A stretch of DNA of 64,000 bases from Stictocephala bisonia (Eukaryota > Arthropoda > Insecta > Hemiptera > Membracidae), in assembly GCA_035578905.1 (NCBI GenBank), contig JAQJVL010000103.1, positions 1,398,447 through 1,462,446 of the forward strand, in the 5' to 3' direction. The position numbers were made by a program, and so were the translations under genes. The first letter of the stretch is position 1, and each line of letters begins with the position of its first letter. Of this stretch, positions 1-10,588 are shown piece by piece. The notes beneath the pieces were generated by a model that saw nothing but the letters and a program-made list of their open reading frames with translations, was not told where the DNA came from and did not search any database.

Positions 1-120
1 ATAATGTACAAATTCGTAGTAATCGAAACAAATGATACAAATAATGCACAACTGCGTAGTAATCGAAACAAATTATACAAATAATGCACAACTGCGTAGT
101 AATCGTAACAAATATAAAAC
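1..120. repeat. 40-bp tandem repeat, three copies
   Basis: Three adjacent units of exactly 40 bp (1-40, 41-80, 81-120), each containing a core like GCGTAGTAATCG and ACAAATAATGCACAA. The third unit is diverged at its end. The array runs off the left edge, so its true copy number is unknown. No open frame spans it and no regulatory role is visible. Confidence 0.85.
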
Positions 121-139
121 GAACAATGCAACCAATTTA

Positions 140-141
<2 letters not shown>

Positions 142-174
<33 letters not shown>
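142..174. repeat. Poly(A) tract, 33 nt
   Basis: An uninterrupted run of A. It could be the 3' tail of a retroposed sequence lying to the left, but the 40-bp array before it shows no recognisable retroposon body, so simple expansion is as likely. Confidence 0.9.
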
Positions 175-178
<4 letters not shown>

Positions 179-714
179 TAACATCTTCTTCTAAGGTTTC
201 TTTTCTTCTAATCATTTGTTGGAATGGTGCACTATACCAGATTGTATATTTATTTATTTATTGGATACTAGTAATTTTTTTGTTTTATTCAAATGCATAA
301 TTAGCAGATGTCACAGATATTTATATAAGCGTAAATTAATCGTTATTTTAATTATTTGTTCACTAATAAGTTCCACCCAATCAATATTTAACAAATCACT
401 TAAACATCTCAAGAACTTTTTACCACCGAAATTGTTTCTAGTTTTATTGCTCTCAACACGCCCATCTGTTCCGTGGATAATAATTTCGCCAACTAAGTTT
501 GGGTGATAACTACCAGTTTTTACAAATGAATTATTGTCTTCGATGTGTTGGCAATATAAGACATTATCAAATCTACAGTTTGACCTTGACTAATCATAGT
601 ATCATTTTCAGTTATAAATTATAAAGCTTATTAAAGAATAATAACTGCATACACCCCTCATTACCTCTAGATAAAACATCACTAACAGTCATACATTAAC
701 AGCAATGCTAATTT
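175..714. other. AT-rich stretch, nothing recognised
   Basis: One 96-codon frame starts at 216 on the + strand, but it is low-complexity (Phe/Ile/Leu/Ser-rich) and resembles no family I know. No inverted terminal repeats, splice-flanked coding block or tandem repeat are seen. Confidence 0.5.
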
Positions 715-1240
715 TATTTTCTGCCATATGTTTTAGCATAGAGAAAATACAGTGATCGTCCAAAAAACATTTTTACAAATTATTCTAAAAATCCATTTTA
801 GCGTCCCCTGAACCCAAAAAGTGGGGTTTTCGAAAAAAGTTTGATGTCTGTTCCGTATGTGTGTCTGTCTGTGTGTATGTGCAGTTCGCTGGAGAGCAAA
901 CGGATGGATAAATTTTTATGAAATTTGGTATGTAGGTGTATTTAGCCAATACCTCCAGACCACTTTTTAACTTTTTTGAAATTTTAGTAATGGGCAAAAA
1001 ACATACAAAATGGAATATTCTCAAAATGGCTCTAACAATTTTTATAAAATTTTCAGGAAATATGTGAATTACAATTTAAAATATTTTAGTAAAAACCGCA
1101 TGTCTCTAACTTGAATAATCTTTTAGTTCTGGCAAACAAACATATTTGGGAATCAAACTGGTAATTTTCAAAGTTTGATTTTTAAATGTTTAATATGGAG
1201 GAAAGTTTCTGCCAATTCTTTGAAACCATTTATTTAAATT
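715..1240 (+). repeat. Dispersed repeat family A, copy 1
   Basis: First of six copies of a roughly 500-540 bp interspersed repeat. The left end is a decayed version of the family hairpin (TATG.TTTAGCATA flanked by a CTC/GAG-type outer stem). It is followed by a CCCTGAACCCAAAAA block, a GT-rich 'TCTGTCCGTATGTGTGT' block, the motif TGCAGTTCGCTGGAG, and an end near CCAATTCTTTG. Other copies are at 6357, 17508, 34092, 36882 and 49467. No transposase or RT frame is seen, so it is probably a non-autonomous mobile element of unassigned class. Confidence 0.75.
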
Positions 1241-2318
1241 AAAATATGTATATTAAGAACAAAATCTTAAATGATGATGCTGGGGGGACAAAATATGTCA
1301 CACTCAAAATGAGCCAAAAATTAGACTACTATTTAAATTCATTTTCGGCCATATTTTTTCTCCCTCAGTTTCTACTGTATTTAAACAACAAACGATAATT
1401 TTATTTTTCAAAGCAATTAAAACACATCCGACTCTTCCTTTACCAGTAATTCTCTGGTCCATGTCTTTACTAGTTCTGAATATTCATTGGAAAAAAGTTG
1501 AAAGTTTAATATTGAATCATTTAACCACGTTTCTGTTTTGAATGAAAACAGTACTTTTATATCCCGTTTTATTGCAACAAAAACTATATTTAAAATTCTG
1601 CAATATTATTTTCAATGTCACTGAATAATAGAGCGAACCTTTTTTCTAAAGTAAGTTCATTGGAACTATATAAATGGTTGTAAGACGGTGTCATAACTTA
1701 CCGTTCCTTATCGCGTGACCTTGAGCGAACACGGACTCCAGCAAATATCGAAATGAATCGTCCGAACACTGCGATTTTCAATTTTGATGGACTAATCGCT
1801 GATTTCCACTGAGCTCACTCCACTATAAGCAAATAAACATGCGCGCTACAAAACCCAGTATAAAACCAATGTTAACCCAGCTAAATAAACACAAATTAAC
1901 GGATCTGATAAAACACGCGACTACCCCTTTAACCCAGTATTATGGTATTATTTATCGTCTAGTCTTATAAAATTGTGGTTATCACATTTAGGTAGGAGGC
2001 TACTACAAAAGAAAATTTCTTTGATGGAAAGTAAGCACAGGTATATGTAAATAAAAGGGAGATATTATAAATAAATAAAGTGATTATTTATTTAAATTGA
2101 GTTTATCTCTCTTTAAATAAATACTCGTAAACCATGAAATTGAATACTGCGTTCTTGGCCGATCTATCACGACTCATACAGTTAAGAAAGCACGTCTTTC
2201 TAAATTGCATACGTAGTAATATGTAAATAAAGAATTAAGGGAAGTAATAAATATTATTTCAATTTGCAGGTAGGTCATTAAACATTTCAGTTACATTATA
2301 AGTATTTCAAATATAATA
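1241..2318. other. Mostly unique AT-rich DNA with one exon-like island
   Basis: No repeat family recognised. The only compositional feature is the GC-richer patch at about 1690-1850, annotated separately as a low-confidence exon candidate on the minus strand. Confidence 0.4.
1696..1790 (-). promoter_or_regulatory. Possible short exon with GTAAGT splice donor
   Basis: Read on the minus strand, a GC-richer patch ends in GGAACG followed by GTAAGT (donor at 1696-1701), a near-consensus insect 5' splice site with G at -1. Upstream is CGCAGTGTTCGGACG, which loosely resembles an arthropod initiator. No coding frame can be assigned. This could be a non-coding first exon or a chance match, since GTAAGT alone occurs often by chance. 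Confidence 0.22.
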
Positions 2319-2320
2319 TA

Positions 2321-2776
2321 CAGGGTGGAAAAAATATGGAAACGCTTTCACATCTTATGTATGCCTTTACATGTAAAAGTGAAATCTTGTACATGATCAT
2401 GGTTACAAAGAACATACTTTTTGACGCCATTAGCGACATTTCATATTTTCTGGGGGATGGCCCGCGAGGAGTTGAACGGAAATCTTCAACGTAAGCATAG
2501 GTCGAGTATGGTCTCAAATGAAAGGTCTATTCAAAAGAAATTAATTGCCACAAACTGGACTTCGAACGAAAGATTTATCCTTTCCAGAGTAGCGTCCATT
2601 TGAATTTTAAAGTAACTAATTTGAACAATATTATTTATCCACTATTTAACGGGTTTAAATAAATTATTCTGATCAAAAATTATACTTTATAGAACACAAT
2701 TATAAAAAAATTCAAATTATGAAATTACCTATGGAAAAAACTACGTTGTTTTGAACGCGTAGTTTCCCCCACACTG
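2321..2776 (-). mobile_element. Mariner-like MITE, family E copy 1
   Basis: A 456-bp element flanked by TA on both sides (2319-2320 and 2777-2778), as expected of the Tc1/mariner superfamily. The left end starts CAGGGTGGAAAAAATATGG and the right end, reverse-complemented, starts CAGTGTGGGGGAAACTACG. The interior aligns with the inverted copy at 18311-18978, for example through CATGATCATGGTTACAAAG and the ATTTTTGATCAGAATAAT block. No transposase frame, so it is non-autonomous. Confidence 0.75.
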
Positions 2777-2779
2777 TAT

Positions 2780-3179
2780 ATTAAAAACGCAACGATATGA
2801 AAAATCAAATGAATAATAATGAATGAATAATGATTTATTCCAGCAAATAAACACAATACTTTACAAAAATACATTTCGATGGAATAAAACTGACCACAGG
2901 TAAAGTATGTGGTGGTTAGCTAAACAAAAACAATTACAATTTTTAACGACCAGAGTCCAGTTTTTTTTCGGGATTCCTGTGAGCCGCGTACTGTGACGTT
3001 TGCACTTATCTAATACACTCACAGAATATTCTGTGATACACTCTATCTATTTTAACTTAATTTAACTTAGTCTAATCATACACATGGAAGATCAAAACTG
3101 ATAGCACAGTTTGAGCATGTTTAAGAACGGAAAAAATAAGCAGTTTTATTTTTTTTAATTTTTATTTATTTATAATTTA
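2780..3179. other. AT-rich DNA, nothing recognised
   Basis: Short A/T runs only. It ends where the Helitron 3' terminus begins on the minus strand. Confidence 0.5.
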
Positions 3180-3500
3180 TTAGCTGAACCCGGCGGACGT
3201 AGTCTCGCCTTTCATTTTTCATTGACATACCAAAAAAAGCAATAAAAAGAATTATAGAAAAAACCATTATTTATTAAATGAGTGCAAGAGGGTAAACAAT
3301 ATTTTTGGTCTTCTTATTTAGTGTATAAATGTAAAGGTTTTTTGGTGAGCCTACTCTCGAGCAAGCGACGTAGAGCTGTCCATGTGAAAAACATTGATTA
3401 CTTAAACTTATTGCGGCAACGCGCAATGACTGTCCTTGAGATTTATTAATAGTTATTGCGAAAGCAAGTCGCACAGGAAATTGGAGCCGTTTAAAACTAC
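3180..3500 (-). mobile_element. Helitron 3'-terminal fragment
   Basis: On the minus strand this holds the C-terminal end of a Helitron helicase, then about 90 nt of non-coding sequence, then a hairpin (GGCGAGACTACGTCCGCC, a 7-bp stem with one bulge) placed 8 nt before the terminal CTAA, which is followed by T. That is the canonical Helitron 3' end: a hairpin shortly before CTRR, inserted before a host T. Upstream of about 3500 the homology stops at in-frame stops, so the element is truncated on its 5' side. Confidence 0.8.
3274..3500 (-). pseudogene. Helitron PIF1-like helicase C-terminus (remnant)
   Basis: The last ~70 residues of a RepHel-type helicase. The frame reads RLQFPVRLAFAITINKSQGQ, then CFSHGQLYVACSRVGSPKN, then a YTLNKKTKN-type tail ending at 3274. 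The INKSQGQ and YVACSRV blocks are conserved late motifs of PIF1-family 5'-3' helicases, used in rolling-circle transposition. Full RepHel proteins are usually well over 1,000 residues, so only the end survives. An in-frame stop lies just upstream of the SFKR block. Relic, not functional. Confidence 0.88.
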
Positions 3501-3559
3501 ATTAAACCACACAGTCATATGTTTTTTGTAAACAATTCAGATTCTCCATTTGAATAACA

Positions 3560-3701
3560 TGGGATCTTTAGGAGCCCGTGGGGCGGAACCCTGTGGACGG
3601 ATCTGCATCAAACTTCACAGAAATCATCTCGGGAGTATACAGGACAACATCCTAAAGTTTCATGGCGATCGGTTGGATGGTTTGGCAGCGCATAAACTTC
3701 A

Positions 3702-3745
<44 letters not shown>
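3560..3745 (+). repeat. Retroposon-like tail with (AT)n microsatellite
   Basis: A GC-richer block (CCGTGGGGCGGAACCCTGTG ... AAGTTTCATGGCGATCGG TTGGATGGTTTGG) ends in an (AT)n run at 3705-3743. The phrase 'AAGTTTCATGGCGATCGGTT' resembles 3' ends common in insect RTE-like LINEs and other repeats, which often end in short microsatellite tails. No other full copy lies in the window. The overlapping open frames on both strands owe their Ile-Tyr runs to the (AT)n. Confidence 0.5.
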
Positions 3746-3789
3746 AACATCCTCTTTTATAAATATAGATTTAAAAAATATAATACAAT

Positions 3790-4757
3790 ATAACCCGGTA
3801 ATGAAACAAACCACCCTACAACAGGCGATTCCTCACCCCTATCACAGCGCCTTTTGCCCATTGTGCCATGTTCCAGCTATGTTAAGATTTCAGTTCCCAC
3901 AATTGATTGCACGTCGTACCAATTTTTGCCAGGCCCACCAATGGCCAGCTAGCATAATGACGTAATAGGCGATGTTTACCGCTGCGTATCCATAACGGTG
4001 AAATGTTAAAGTGGTGCAGTGGCACGTCATTCAGTATTGGAAAAAGAGTGATTTTCTCTCTCATTTCAACGACTAGCTCATCTCTCTCACACAAGTTCTT
4101 TCATTATGTCACAATCAAAGTGGCCGAACTGAAGTGATAATAGTATACAAGTCGAAAGTTCACTAAACGTCCTTAATACAGTAAAACAACAACATAGTTT
4201 CGAATAGCAAAATTTAAACACATTACAAGGTCAATGGGGTTTTCTTAAGGGCAATTGATAATCATAGTAAAGTTATTATAAACTAAATATCTTAATAATA
4301 TAAGTGGTATCCCTGTGTGATTTCACGTGGCTATCAAAGTAGTGTTAATAGGACTTAAAGCGACGATAAACTATGTTGTATAATTATAGGGCAATCTTGA
4401 GAGATGAGAGCACTTTTCCTTGCATTAGTTTTTTTATTTGTAGTTAAATGATCATTATGACTAACCCAACACGGGGGAAACTAAGGTGACGAGGCATATT
4501 AGGCACGTGTTGACCCTTTTCTCACTTTGTCAAGGTCACAACCTTGATCTCAGATATCATTACTCCAAACATAAAATTTTTTGTGTATGCTTTTTTTACT
4601 TTTATATTCTTTGCTTTAAGGCTTGATGGCCGATAACGTAAATTATATAGTATTTAACTATTTAAATCACTGCTTAGAATTGCAAATATACATACACTTA
4701 CTCTTCTTCATTACAAATATGTTTTTATCTATAAGTAATTTCATAAATTTTATAATA
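3790..4757. other. Unassigned; contains a block loosely repeated elsewhere
   Basis: 3790-4120 is GC-richer and ends with CATCTCTCTCACACAAGTTC. A similar phrase recurs at 5805-5830, and in inverted form near 56765-56800, so part of this is probably an old interspersed repeat. The rest is AT-rich with no open frame of note. Confidence 0.35.
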
Positions 4758-5215
4758 TACCAGCCTTCCTTCGTTACGGGGTGATTCTCTGCGCTTACTT
4801 ACCCGACCCTCCGCGGAACTTTCCAATTCATCACATCAATATAAAAACTCAGTCTAGTGCCGTTTTAATAGAAAACAAAGTTGAATAGAGTAGACAACTT
4901 TAAAACGTTTACTTTAGGGGGTGGAAAGTTGTGCAATCAGGTCAGAGTTTGTAGATATGACCTTAAACATTTGCACATTAATGAAAACCAAATAAGCCAA
5001 GCTTTTGTGACATGTGTATATTTTTTAGAGAAATTAAATTAATGTCATATGAAAAAAAGAAAACGTTTAGGGGTTGTTCCTACCCCTTAAGAATGCAATT
5101 TAGACAAATACTTTCTTGGTAGGTCTATGATTCAAAAGCAAAAAAATCCACCAAAAAACTGATCAGTTGTTCCGGAAATTTTGAGATTATTGGGGAGTTT
5201 GTGGGAGTAATTATC
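4758..5215 (-). mobile_element. Helitron-like non-autonomous element, family C copy 1
   Basis: Begins CCAGCCTTCCTTCGTTACGG and continues through GGTGATTCTCTGCGCTTACTTACC. It is alignable with the copy at 17013, whose end carries ACTAG. The body shares the 'GGTTGTTCCTACCCCTTAAG' and 'CTTTCTTGGTAGGTCT' blocks. Read on the minus strand the element ends (3') on the left, where the terminal CTAG has decayed to CTGG. No coding capacity. Confidence 0.6.
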
Positions 5216-6356
5216 AGGAAAAATTGAAAATATAAAACACGAAAACTTAGTTTTATGTATTCAGTTGGTATTAGGATAAATGTTTAATATTTAAAACGCA
5301 TATATCTTATAAAGTGTGTATAGCAGGCATAGTTAAAAATAGTTAGAAGAACTATAGATGAGCCAGACAGAAATTTACCTGCGTGTCATATTTATTACAT
5401 ATAGAGGTTTCAGCAGTGAGGGGAATCGTTTTACCATTCAACTGCCGAAAATTACGGGTGTGACTAACCTCCACTTCAAAGACTAACTTCCAAAACAGTG
5501 ATTAGTTGATAAAAACAACTATAATGAATTGTAAAAGTTTTAAAAATTGTTATGTATTGTTTATATTATTATTAATTGTGTAGTTGTTATTTAATTCTAA
5601 ATAATGTTTTAATTGAATCGTTCTAAGTTCGTTTTATTAATGATAATAAAACCAATCAATAATCACTGCTGTAATGACGTAGTGGGTGGGTATTAGTACT
5701 AAGCTACCATCCCGCGACCTACCGTCCTCCTGTTTGCCATGACAATTTTTAAATAGAATGAAAAAGTGGGGAAGAGTAGTTCTCTATTTCACTTCCACCA
5801 CTCAGTGCATCTCTCTCACACAGGTACTTTCAGTAGGCCATTTTCTACGTGGCATATCAACACGTTTAAACGGTAGTATGTCTTGCTTTGATAGCAAACT
5901 AGCCCTGAAGAGGAACAAACGATATTACCGAAATTGATGCCAGAATTCAATACATTAAACATTAATTACAGTTTTATTTAACACTGCTAAACTGGCTTGT
6001 GTTATGTTTAATTCGAAAGTAATTTTATGCGAACGTTTATAAAATATAATAGCGTGTATATATCATAGCAGTTTGGCGTCTCAACAAGTCTATTATTGTG
6101 GATAACTACATACTCGTACCAATTTACTGAATATAATAAATCACACTGACGAATTATTCAAATAAAAATTATCTCTTCAGTAATTGGTGTGGCTATTTTA
6201 TTAAAGCAAAAGGTTTTTTCCACCTAATGATCGTGTCAGTGACACTAATTGTAGTTTTATTTTTAACCTTTAATACGTATGTTGGCTTTTTCCAATCGAA
6301 CACCCAATATTTTAAGATGGGTTCGGATAATATATAATATAATTTTAAATTTTTTT
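5216..6356. other. AT-rich, mostly unassigned
   Basis: A short block at 5905-5950 (CCCTGAAGAGGAACAAACGA then TACCGAAATTGATGCC) looks like the 3' tails that follow the coding region of LINE or Penelope-like elements, and could be a decayed end. Nothing else is recognised. Confidence 0.35.
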
Positions 6357-6897
6357 ACTTTCTACCATATGCGTTAGCATACAGAAAGTATTGTGATTGT
6401 AAAAAATGTTTTTTACAAGTTGGTCTAAAAATCCATTTTTGGGCCCTCTGAACCCAAAAAAATGTTTTTTTTTTTGAAAAAGACTTAGGTGTCTGTCCGT
6501 ATTGTGTATGCCTGTGTGTATGTGCAGTTCGCTTGAGACCAACGGATGGATACATTTTTATGAAGTTTGGTATGTAGGTGTATTTAACCAATATTTCCAG
6601 ACCATGTTTTCACTTTCTTGAAGTTTTATTTTTTTTTTATTTTTATGGCTTTAAAAACATACAAAAATGGAATTTCTCAAAACGCCTCTATCGATTTTGA
6701 TTACATTTTCAGGAAAGATAGATGTTAAATTACAATTTAAAATATTTTAGTAAAAATTGCATGTCTCTAACTTGACTAGTGTTTTAGTTATGGTAAAAAA
6801 ACATATTTGAGAATCAAACTGGTAATTTTCGAAGTTTTGATTTTTTAGTGTTTAATATTGGGGAAAGTTTGTGCCAATTCTTTAGAATCATTTATTA
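6357..6897 (+). repeat. Dispersed repeat family A, copy 2
   Basis: Nearly full-length copy. It starts with the family hairpin (outer stem ACTTTCT/AGAAAGT, inner stem TATGC-GTTA-GCATA) and ends near GTGCCAATTCTTTAG. A long T run at about 6461-6475 interrupts the block next to the CCCTGAACCCAAAAA motif. The overlapping minus-strand open frames of 65-78 codons recur in the other copies but carry stops and run-length shifts, so I do not call them genes. Confidence 0.8.
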
Positions 6898-7556
6898 TAC
6901 AAGGGTAATAATTACTGATATGCCCAGCCACATATGAGTTACGTAGAGCCCAAGATTTTATTTAATACAGGAACACGAATATATAATTGTTTTTTCAATA
7001 AAATTAAAAGCCCATAGCTTTTATTTTTTTTACTAAACCAATTTTTTTCAATATTCATAGCTCCTAATAACATTGTGCATATGGCCACCATAGGTGATTT
7101 GCAGCGAACATAATTTTCCCTCGATATCTCAAGAAATAACTTTTATATACCAAAATAGTTTTCAAATTCGTTTTCAGTATGAACAACTACATAAAATAAA
7201 ATAAAAAAGAAAATATGAAAAAATGACTAAAATAAATGAGATAAAATGAAAAATAGATTTTTTAAAATTAGAATTTATTTGTATAAAACATAATTTTCGC
7301 TAAATAAAAAGTGTATTATTACAAAATATAGACTTGATTATACCTACTTGTGATAAAAAAGTCAAGTTTGGCGAGGCGTCTATAAATTACATTAATACCT
7401 ATGCTTTTGTTGGAACATAAACAACTACTAACCTACAAACTTTTAGTCTATCAACAATTAATGTTCACTGTTTACTTTGCCCAGTTATTCTGCATTCCCT
7501 AACGTAATACATTTTTATGTTTTTTTTGTTTTTGCGAGTCTTTTGTTACGGATTAA
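6898..7556. other. AT-rich DNA, nothing recognised
   Basis: A/T runs, no repeats shared with the rest of the window, no open frame above 60 codons. Ends at the 31-bp minisatellite. Confidence 0.5.
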
Positions 7557-7964
7557 CAGACTGTAGTGTGACAATATCGTATCGTAACAGACTTCAGTGT
7601 GACAATATCGTATCGTAACAGACTGTAGTGTGACAATATCGTATCCTAACAGACTGTAGTGTGACAATAACGTATCCTAACAGACTGTAGTGTGACAATA
7701 TCGTATCGTAACAGACTGTAGTGTGACAATATCGTATCGTAACAGACTGTAGTGTGACAATATCGTATCGTAACAGACTGTAGTGTGACAATATCGTATC
7801 GTAACAGACTGTAGTGTGACAATATCGTATCGTAACAGACTGTAGTGTGACAATATCGTATCGTAACATACTGTAGTGTGACAATATCGTATCCTAACAG
7901 ACTGTAGTGTGACAATAACGTATCCTAACAGACTGTAGTGTGACAATATCGTATCGTAACAGAC
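7557..7964. repeat. 31-bp minisatellite, 13 copies
   Basis: Exactly 13 units of 31 bp (7557-7959) plus a 5-nt partial. The consensus starts CAGACTGTAGTGTGACAATA and ends TCGTATCGTAA. Units 3-4-5 and 11-12-13 share the same series of variants (CCTAA ending, then AACGTATCC, then consensus), pointing to duplication of an 8-unit block. Because 31 is not a multiple of 3 the repeat cycles through all frames, giving three spurious overlapping minus-strand open frames of 89-97 codons. Confidence 0.95.
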
Positions 7965-8044
7965 GTGCACGAATCGTAGGTATTTGGAAAATCATAAATA
8001 TTTACTACCGTACGCTAGGTAATGAACAGTTGGCTAAGTGAACA

Positions 8045-8668
8045 GTAACTCCTCCTTTCTTTCTTAACCGATTGAAACAGTCGAGGTGACAAAAAATTTG
8101 TCTCTGTTCATAGTTGTGAAATAAGGTCTTACTTCTTCGAATGTTTCACCATTAAGGGCACGGGAAGCCCTCAAAGTTCGTTTTGCGGCCATAAGAATAG
8201 CATGGAGAGATATTAATATGAATCGAAAAGTAACAGCTGTTCAAATGTAAATAATGATTTACAAAAGTTTTAAGATCTTTTGAAATATAAAAAATGGGGT
8301 TTGTAATATTGATGAGGTTAGATCTTTCATAATTTTAAACCAGGGAAGGTTGTAGGCATGGTTTAAATGGTAATTTACTGCAGTTGTTTTATGTATCTAA
8401 ATTAATCTTTACCTGTAAAACAATACAAATTAAATAAACACGTTTGAAATACACAAAGTAGTATCATTGGGTGTTTATGATAGTAAATAGGTAGCAACTC
8501 AAGTAACGTGAATGAGATGCTGTTAATAAATTTAATATTGTCATTTTACATTGTACAGATTAACCTACTATTATTTGTAGTCAAAAGTCAAAGCCGAAGA
8601 CCTATAACCTGTAACGAGCGCAGCGAGTGACGGGGTTGGCTAGCGTAGCGTGCAGGGGTGTCCCCTAG
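8045..8668 (+). mobile_element. Helitron-like non-autonomous element, family B copy 1
   Basis: The right end reads GCAGGGGTGTCCCCTAGT. CTAG at 8665-8668 is followed by T and preceded by the small AGGGG/CCCCT stem. Just upstream are GC-rich, hairpin-prone blocks (GAGCGCAGCGAGTGACGGGG, GGCTAGCGTAGCGTGC). A CTRR-T end with upstream hairpins is the Helitron 3' signature. Copies at 22158, 42107 and 50330 share the body. No protein coding. The 5' end is not resolved. Confidence 0.7.
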
Positions 8669-8689
8669 TATAAAATATTACCCAAGCAT

Positions 8690-8960
8690 AAAAAGTCTTA
8701 CAATTATATTTATTATCCGAGACCACCTTAAAATATTGGGCATTCCATTTTATGGTGCCAACAAGAAAAAATTGAGTTGACCACCATATTGGAAAATGGC
8801 AGCCATCTAGAAAAATGTTTCTTATACGTTGTCCCAAAAACAAGGACAGTTTTCTGTCAGCTTTATAGTTTACAAGGATCCAATGGTGGCACAGTTAAAA
8901 AAAATATCCTGAATGTTGTGTTTTTATTGACAAACCATCCGATCCTATATAAACATTAGT
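8690..8960. repeat. Decayed relative of the 9513 MITE
   Basis: Contains GTTGACCACCATATTGGAAAA and, at the right, CCAATGGTGGCACAGTTAAA. These match, in inverted or diverged form, the centre and arms of the TA-flanked MITE at 9513-9825. The terminal CAGGGTG motifs are missing, so this is an old or truncated copy. A similar block lies at 32560-32720. Confidence 0.45.
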
Positions 8961-9510
8961 ACATTCTTAACTGTGCGTTAGTGAGTATTACAATGTAAGG
9001 TGTGTGAACATATTTTCCCTAGTTCGTCTTCACTAGGATCCTTGGGCGATACAACGCTGTTAGCCCTTGTGACCTGAATGGTTTTACATGTAAGCACTAC
9101 TAATTTACCCGATTTTTACAACGAGCTTGGGGATTTGTAGTTATATAGATAACAACTTACAAGTCATAATTAGGCCTACTGAACGCTGTGTTTTGTGTTA
9201 CTTTCATGTGTACGCTTAAAATCAACTTCACTCCAGTGTTGATGATGAATGTGTCCATCACTACTAGAAATTAAATGTTGTCTTTATCTCCTCTCTAATA
9301 TCTGAATTAACACAAGAAAATTTATTTACTTAAACCTGTTTCCCTTTACTGCTTCAAATAGAACATCTGGAGATATACAAGCTTGACTTGAACTTTTCCG
9401 TTGTCCAAATTTTGAATAAATGCCGAATTTACCCCTGTTTTAGAAATTTAAGTGTGTTAGTCACATTGTACGCAGCAAAAATTCCAGTCCGATAGAAAGT
9501 GCTCACAATA
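8961..9510. other. Unassigned DNA
   Basis: Mixed-composition DNA with no repeat copy and no convincing open frame. Confidence 0.4.
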
Positions 9511-9512
9511 TA

Positions 9513-9825
9513 CAGGGTGTATCTTTTTAAACGAGCCACCATTGTGGTCTTGGAAACCATACATCTGTCAAAAAACTTTAAATGGGGAACCTTACCTTAT
9601 TTTTACAGAATATTAAAAATACATATTTCAAATTTAAAACAACGGCCGCCCTTTTCCAATAAAGTGGTCAACTTTGGTTTTTTTCAATATTTTGCTTAAT
9701 AACGTAGATATTATTACTCAAAATGTTCAGATTCCTTAAGGTAAGGTTCCCCATTTGAAGTTTTTTGTCAGACTTATATGGTTTCCAAGATCACGATGGT
9801 GGCCCATTTAAAAATAGTCACCCTG
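9513..9825. mobile_element. Mariner-like MITE with ~88-bp terminal inverted repeats
   Basis: A 313-bp element starting CAGGGTGTATCTTTTTAAAC and ending with its imperfect inverse (TTTAAAAATAGTCACCCTG), flanked by TA at 9511-9512 and 9826-9827. The inverted repeats run ~88 bp inward to AAGGTAAGGTTCCCCATTTG and its complement. CAGGGTG ends plus TA duplication fit the Tc1/mariner superfamily. Too short to code, so it depends on a transposase elsewhere. Both end duplications are intact, so it is one of the better preserved elements in the window. Confidence 0.9.
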
Positions 9826-10078
9826 TATAGGCGAATTGAAAATTTGATGAGTATAGGTAAAGAAATGTAATATTTGTTACAAATATGTAAATTTGTAAAT
9901 ATGTCCTTAACAAAGTGACTAATCAACTTATTCTCCTTTTCAGCTGAACGATTCATAAAATACTTGAGTAGTCGTTGTTTACGCAACTACGTGCTCAACT
10001 AATTGATTGTACCAATTAAATGAAATCACAACGATTATAAATTATATTCACTCCTAAATTTATACTAAACTACTTTTA

Positions 10079-10588
10079 CCACACTACATAACCTTACTTA
10101 ACCTATCCTAGCTTAGCCTAACACTAACCTAACCTAATCGAACCTAACATAACCTAACTCTAACCTAACCTAACCTAACCTAACCACACTACATAACCTT
10201 ACTTAACCTAACCTAGCCTAACACTAACCTAACCTAATCTTAACTAACCTAACACTAACCTAATCTAATATAACCTAACCTAACCTAACCTTAACTAACC
10301 TATCACTAACCTAACCTAATCTAACCTAAGCTTAACTAACCTAACACTAACCTAACCTAATCTAACCTAACCTAACCTAATCTAACCTAACTCTAACCTA
10401 ACCGAACCGAACCTAACATAACCTAACTCTAACCTAACCAAACCTAATCTAACCTAACCTAACCACACTAAATAACCTTACTTAACCTAACCTAGCCTAA
10501 CACTAACCTAACCTAATCTAACCTAACCTTAACTAACCTAACACTAACCTAATCTAATCTAACCTAACCTAACATAACCTAACCTAGT
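10079..10588. repeat. Interstitial telomere-like (CCTAA)n array
   Basis: About 0.5 kb of AACCT/CCTAA pentamers, the complement of the insect telomeric repeat TTAGG, with many single-base variants (CTTAA, CCTAT, CACTA). A longer phrase, CCACACTACATAACCTTACT, recurs near 10079, 10183 and 10462 (the last with one change), so the array also grew by larger segment duplication. All copies point the same way. It is too degenerate for a functional telomere. Confidence 0.92.

Noticed and set aside
6345..6591. 65-78 codon minus frames in family A as a conserved peptide gene
   Set aside because: Parts recur in all family A copies but with frame changes and stops. The similarity follows from the shared repeat, not from coding constraint.
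7557..7964. CRISPR-like array
   Set aside because: Units are contiguous with no variable spacers, and the sequence is eukaryotic.
7594..7970. Three overlapping Cys/Tyr-rich minus-strand frames
   Set aside because: One 31-bp unit read in three phases. Each frame has the same composition.
10079..10588. True chromosome end
   Set aside because: Pentamers are highly degenerate and unique sequence continues on both sides.
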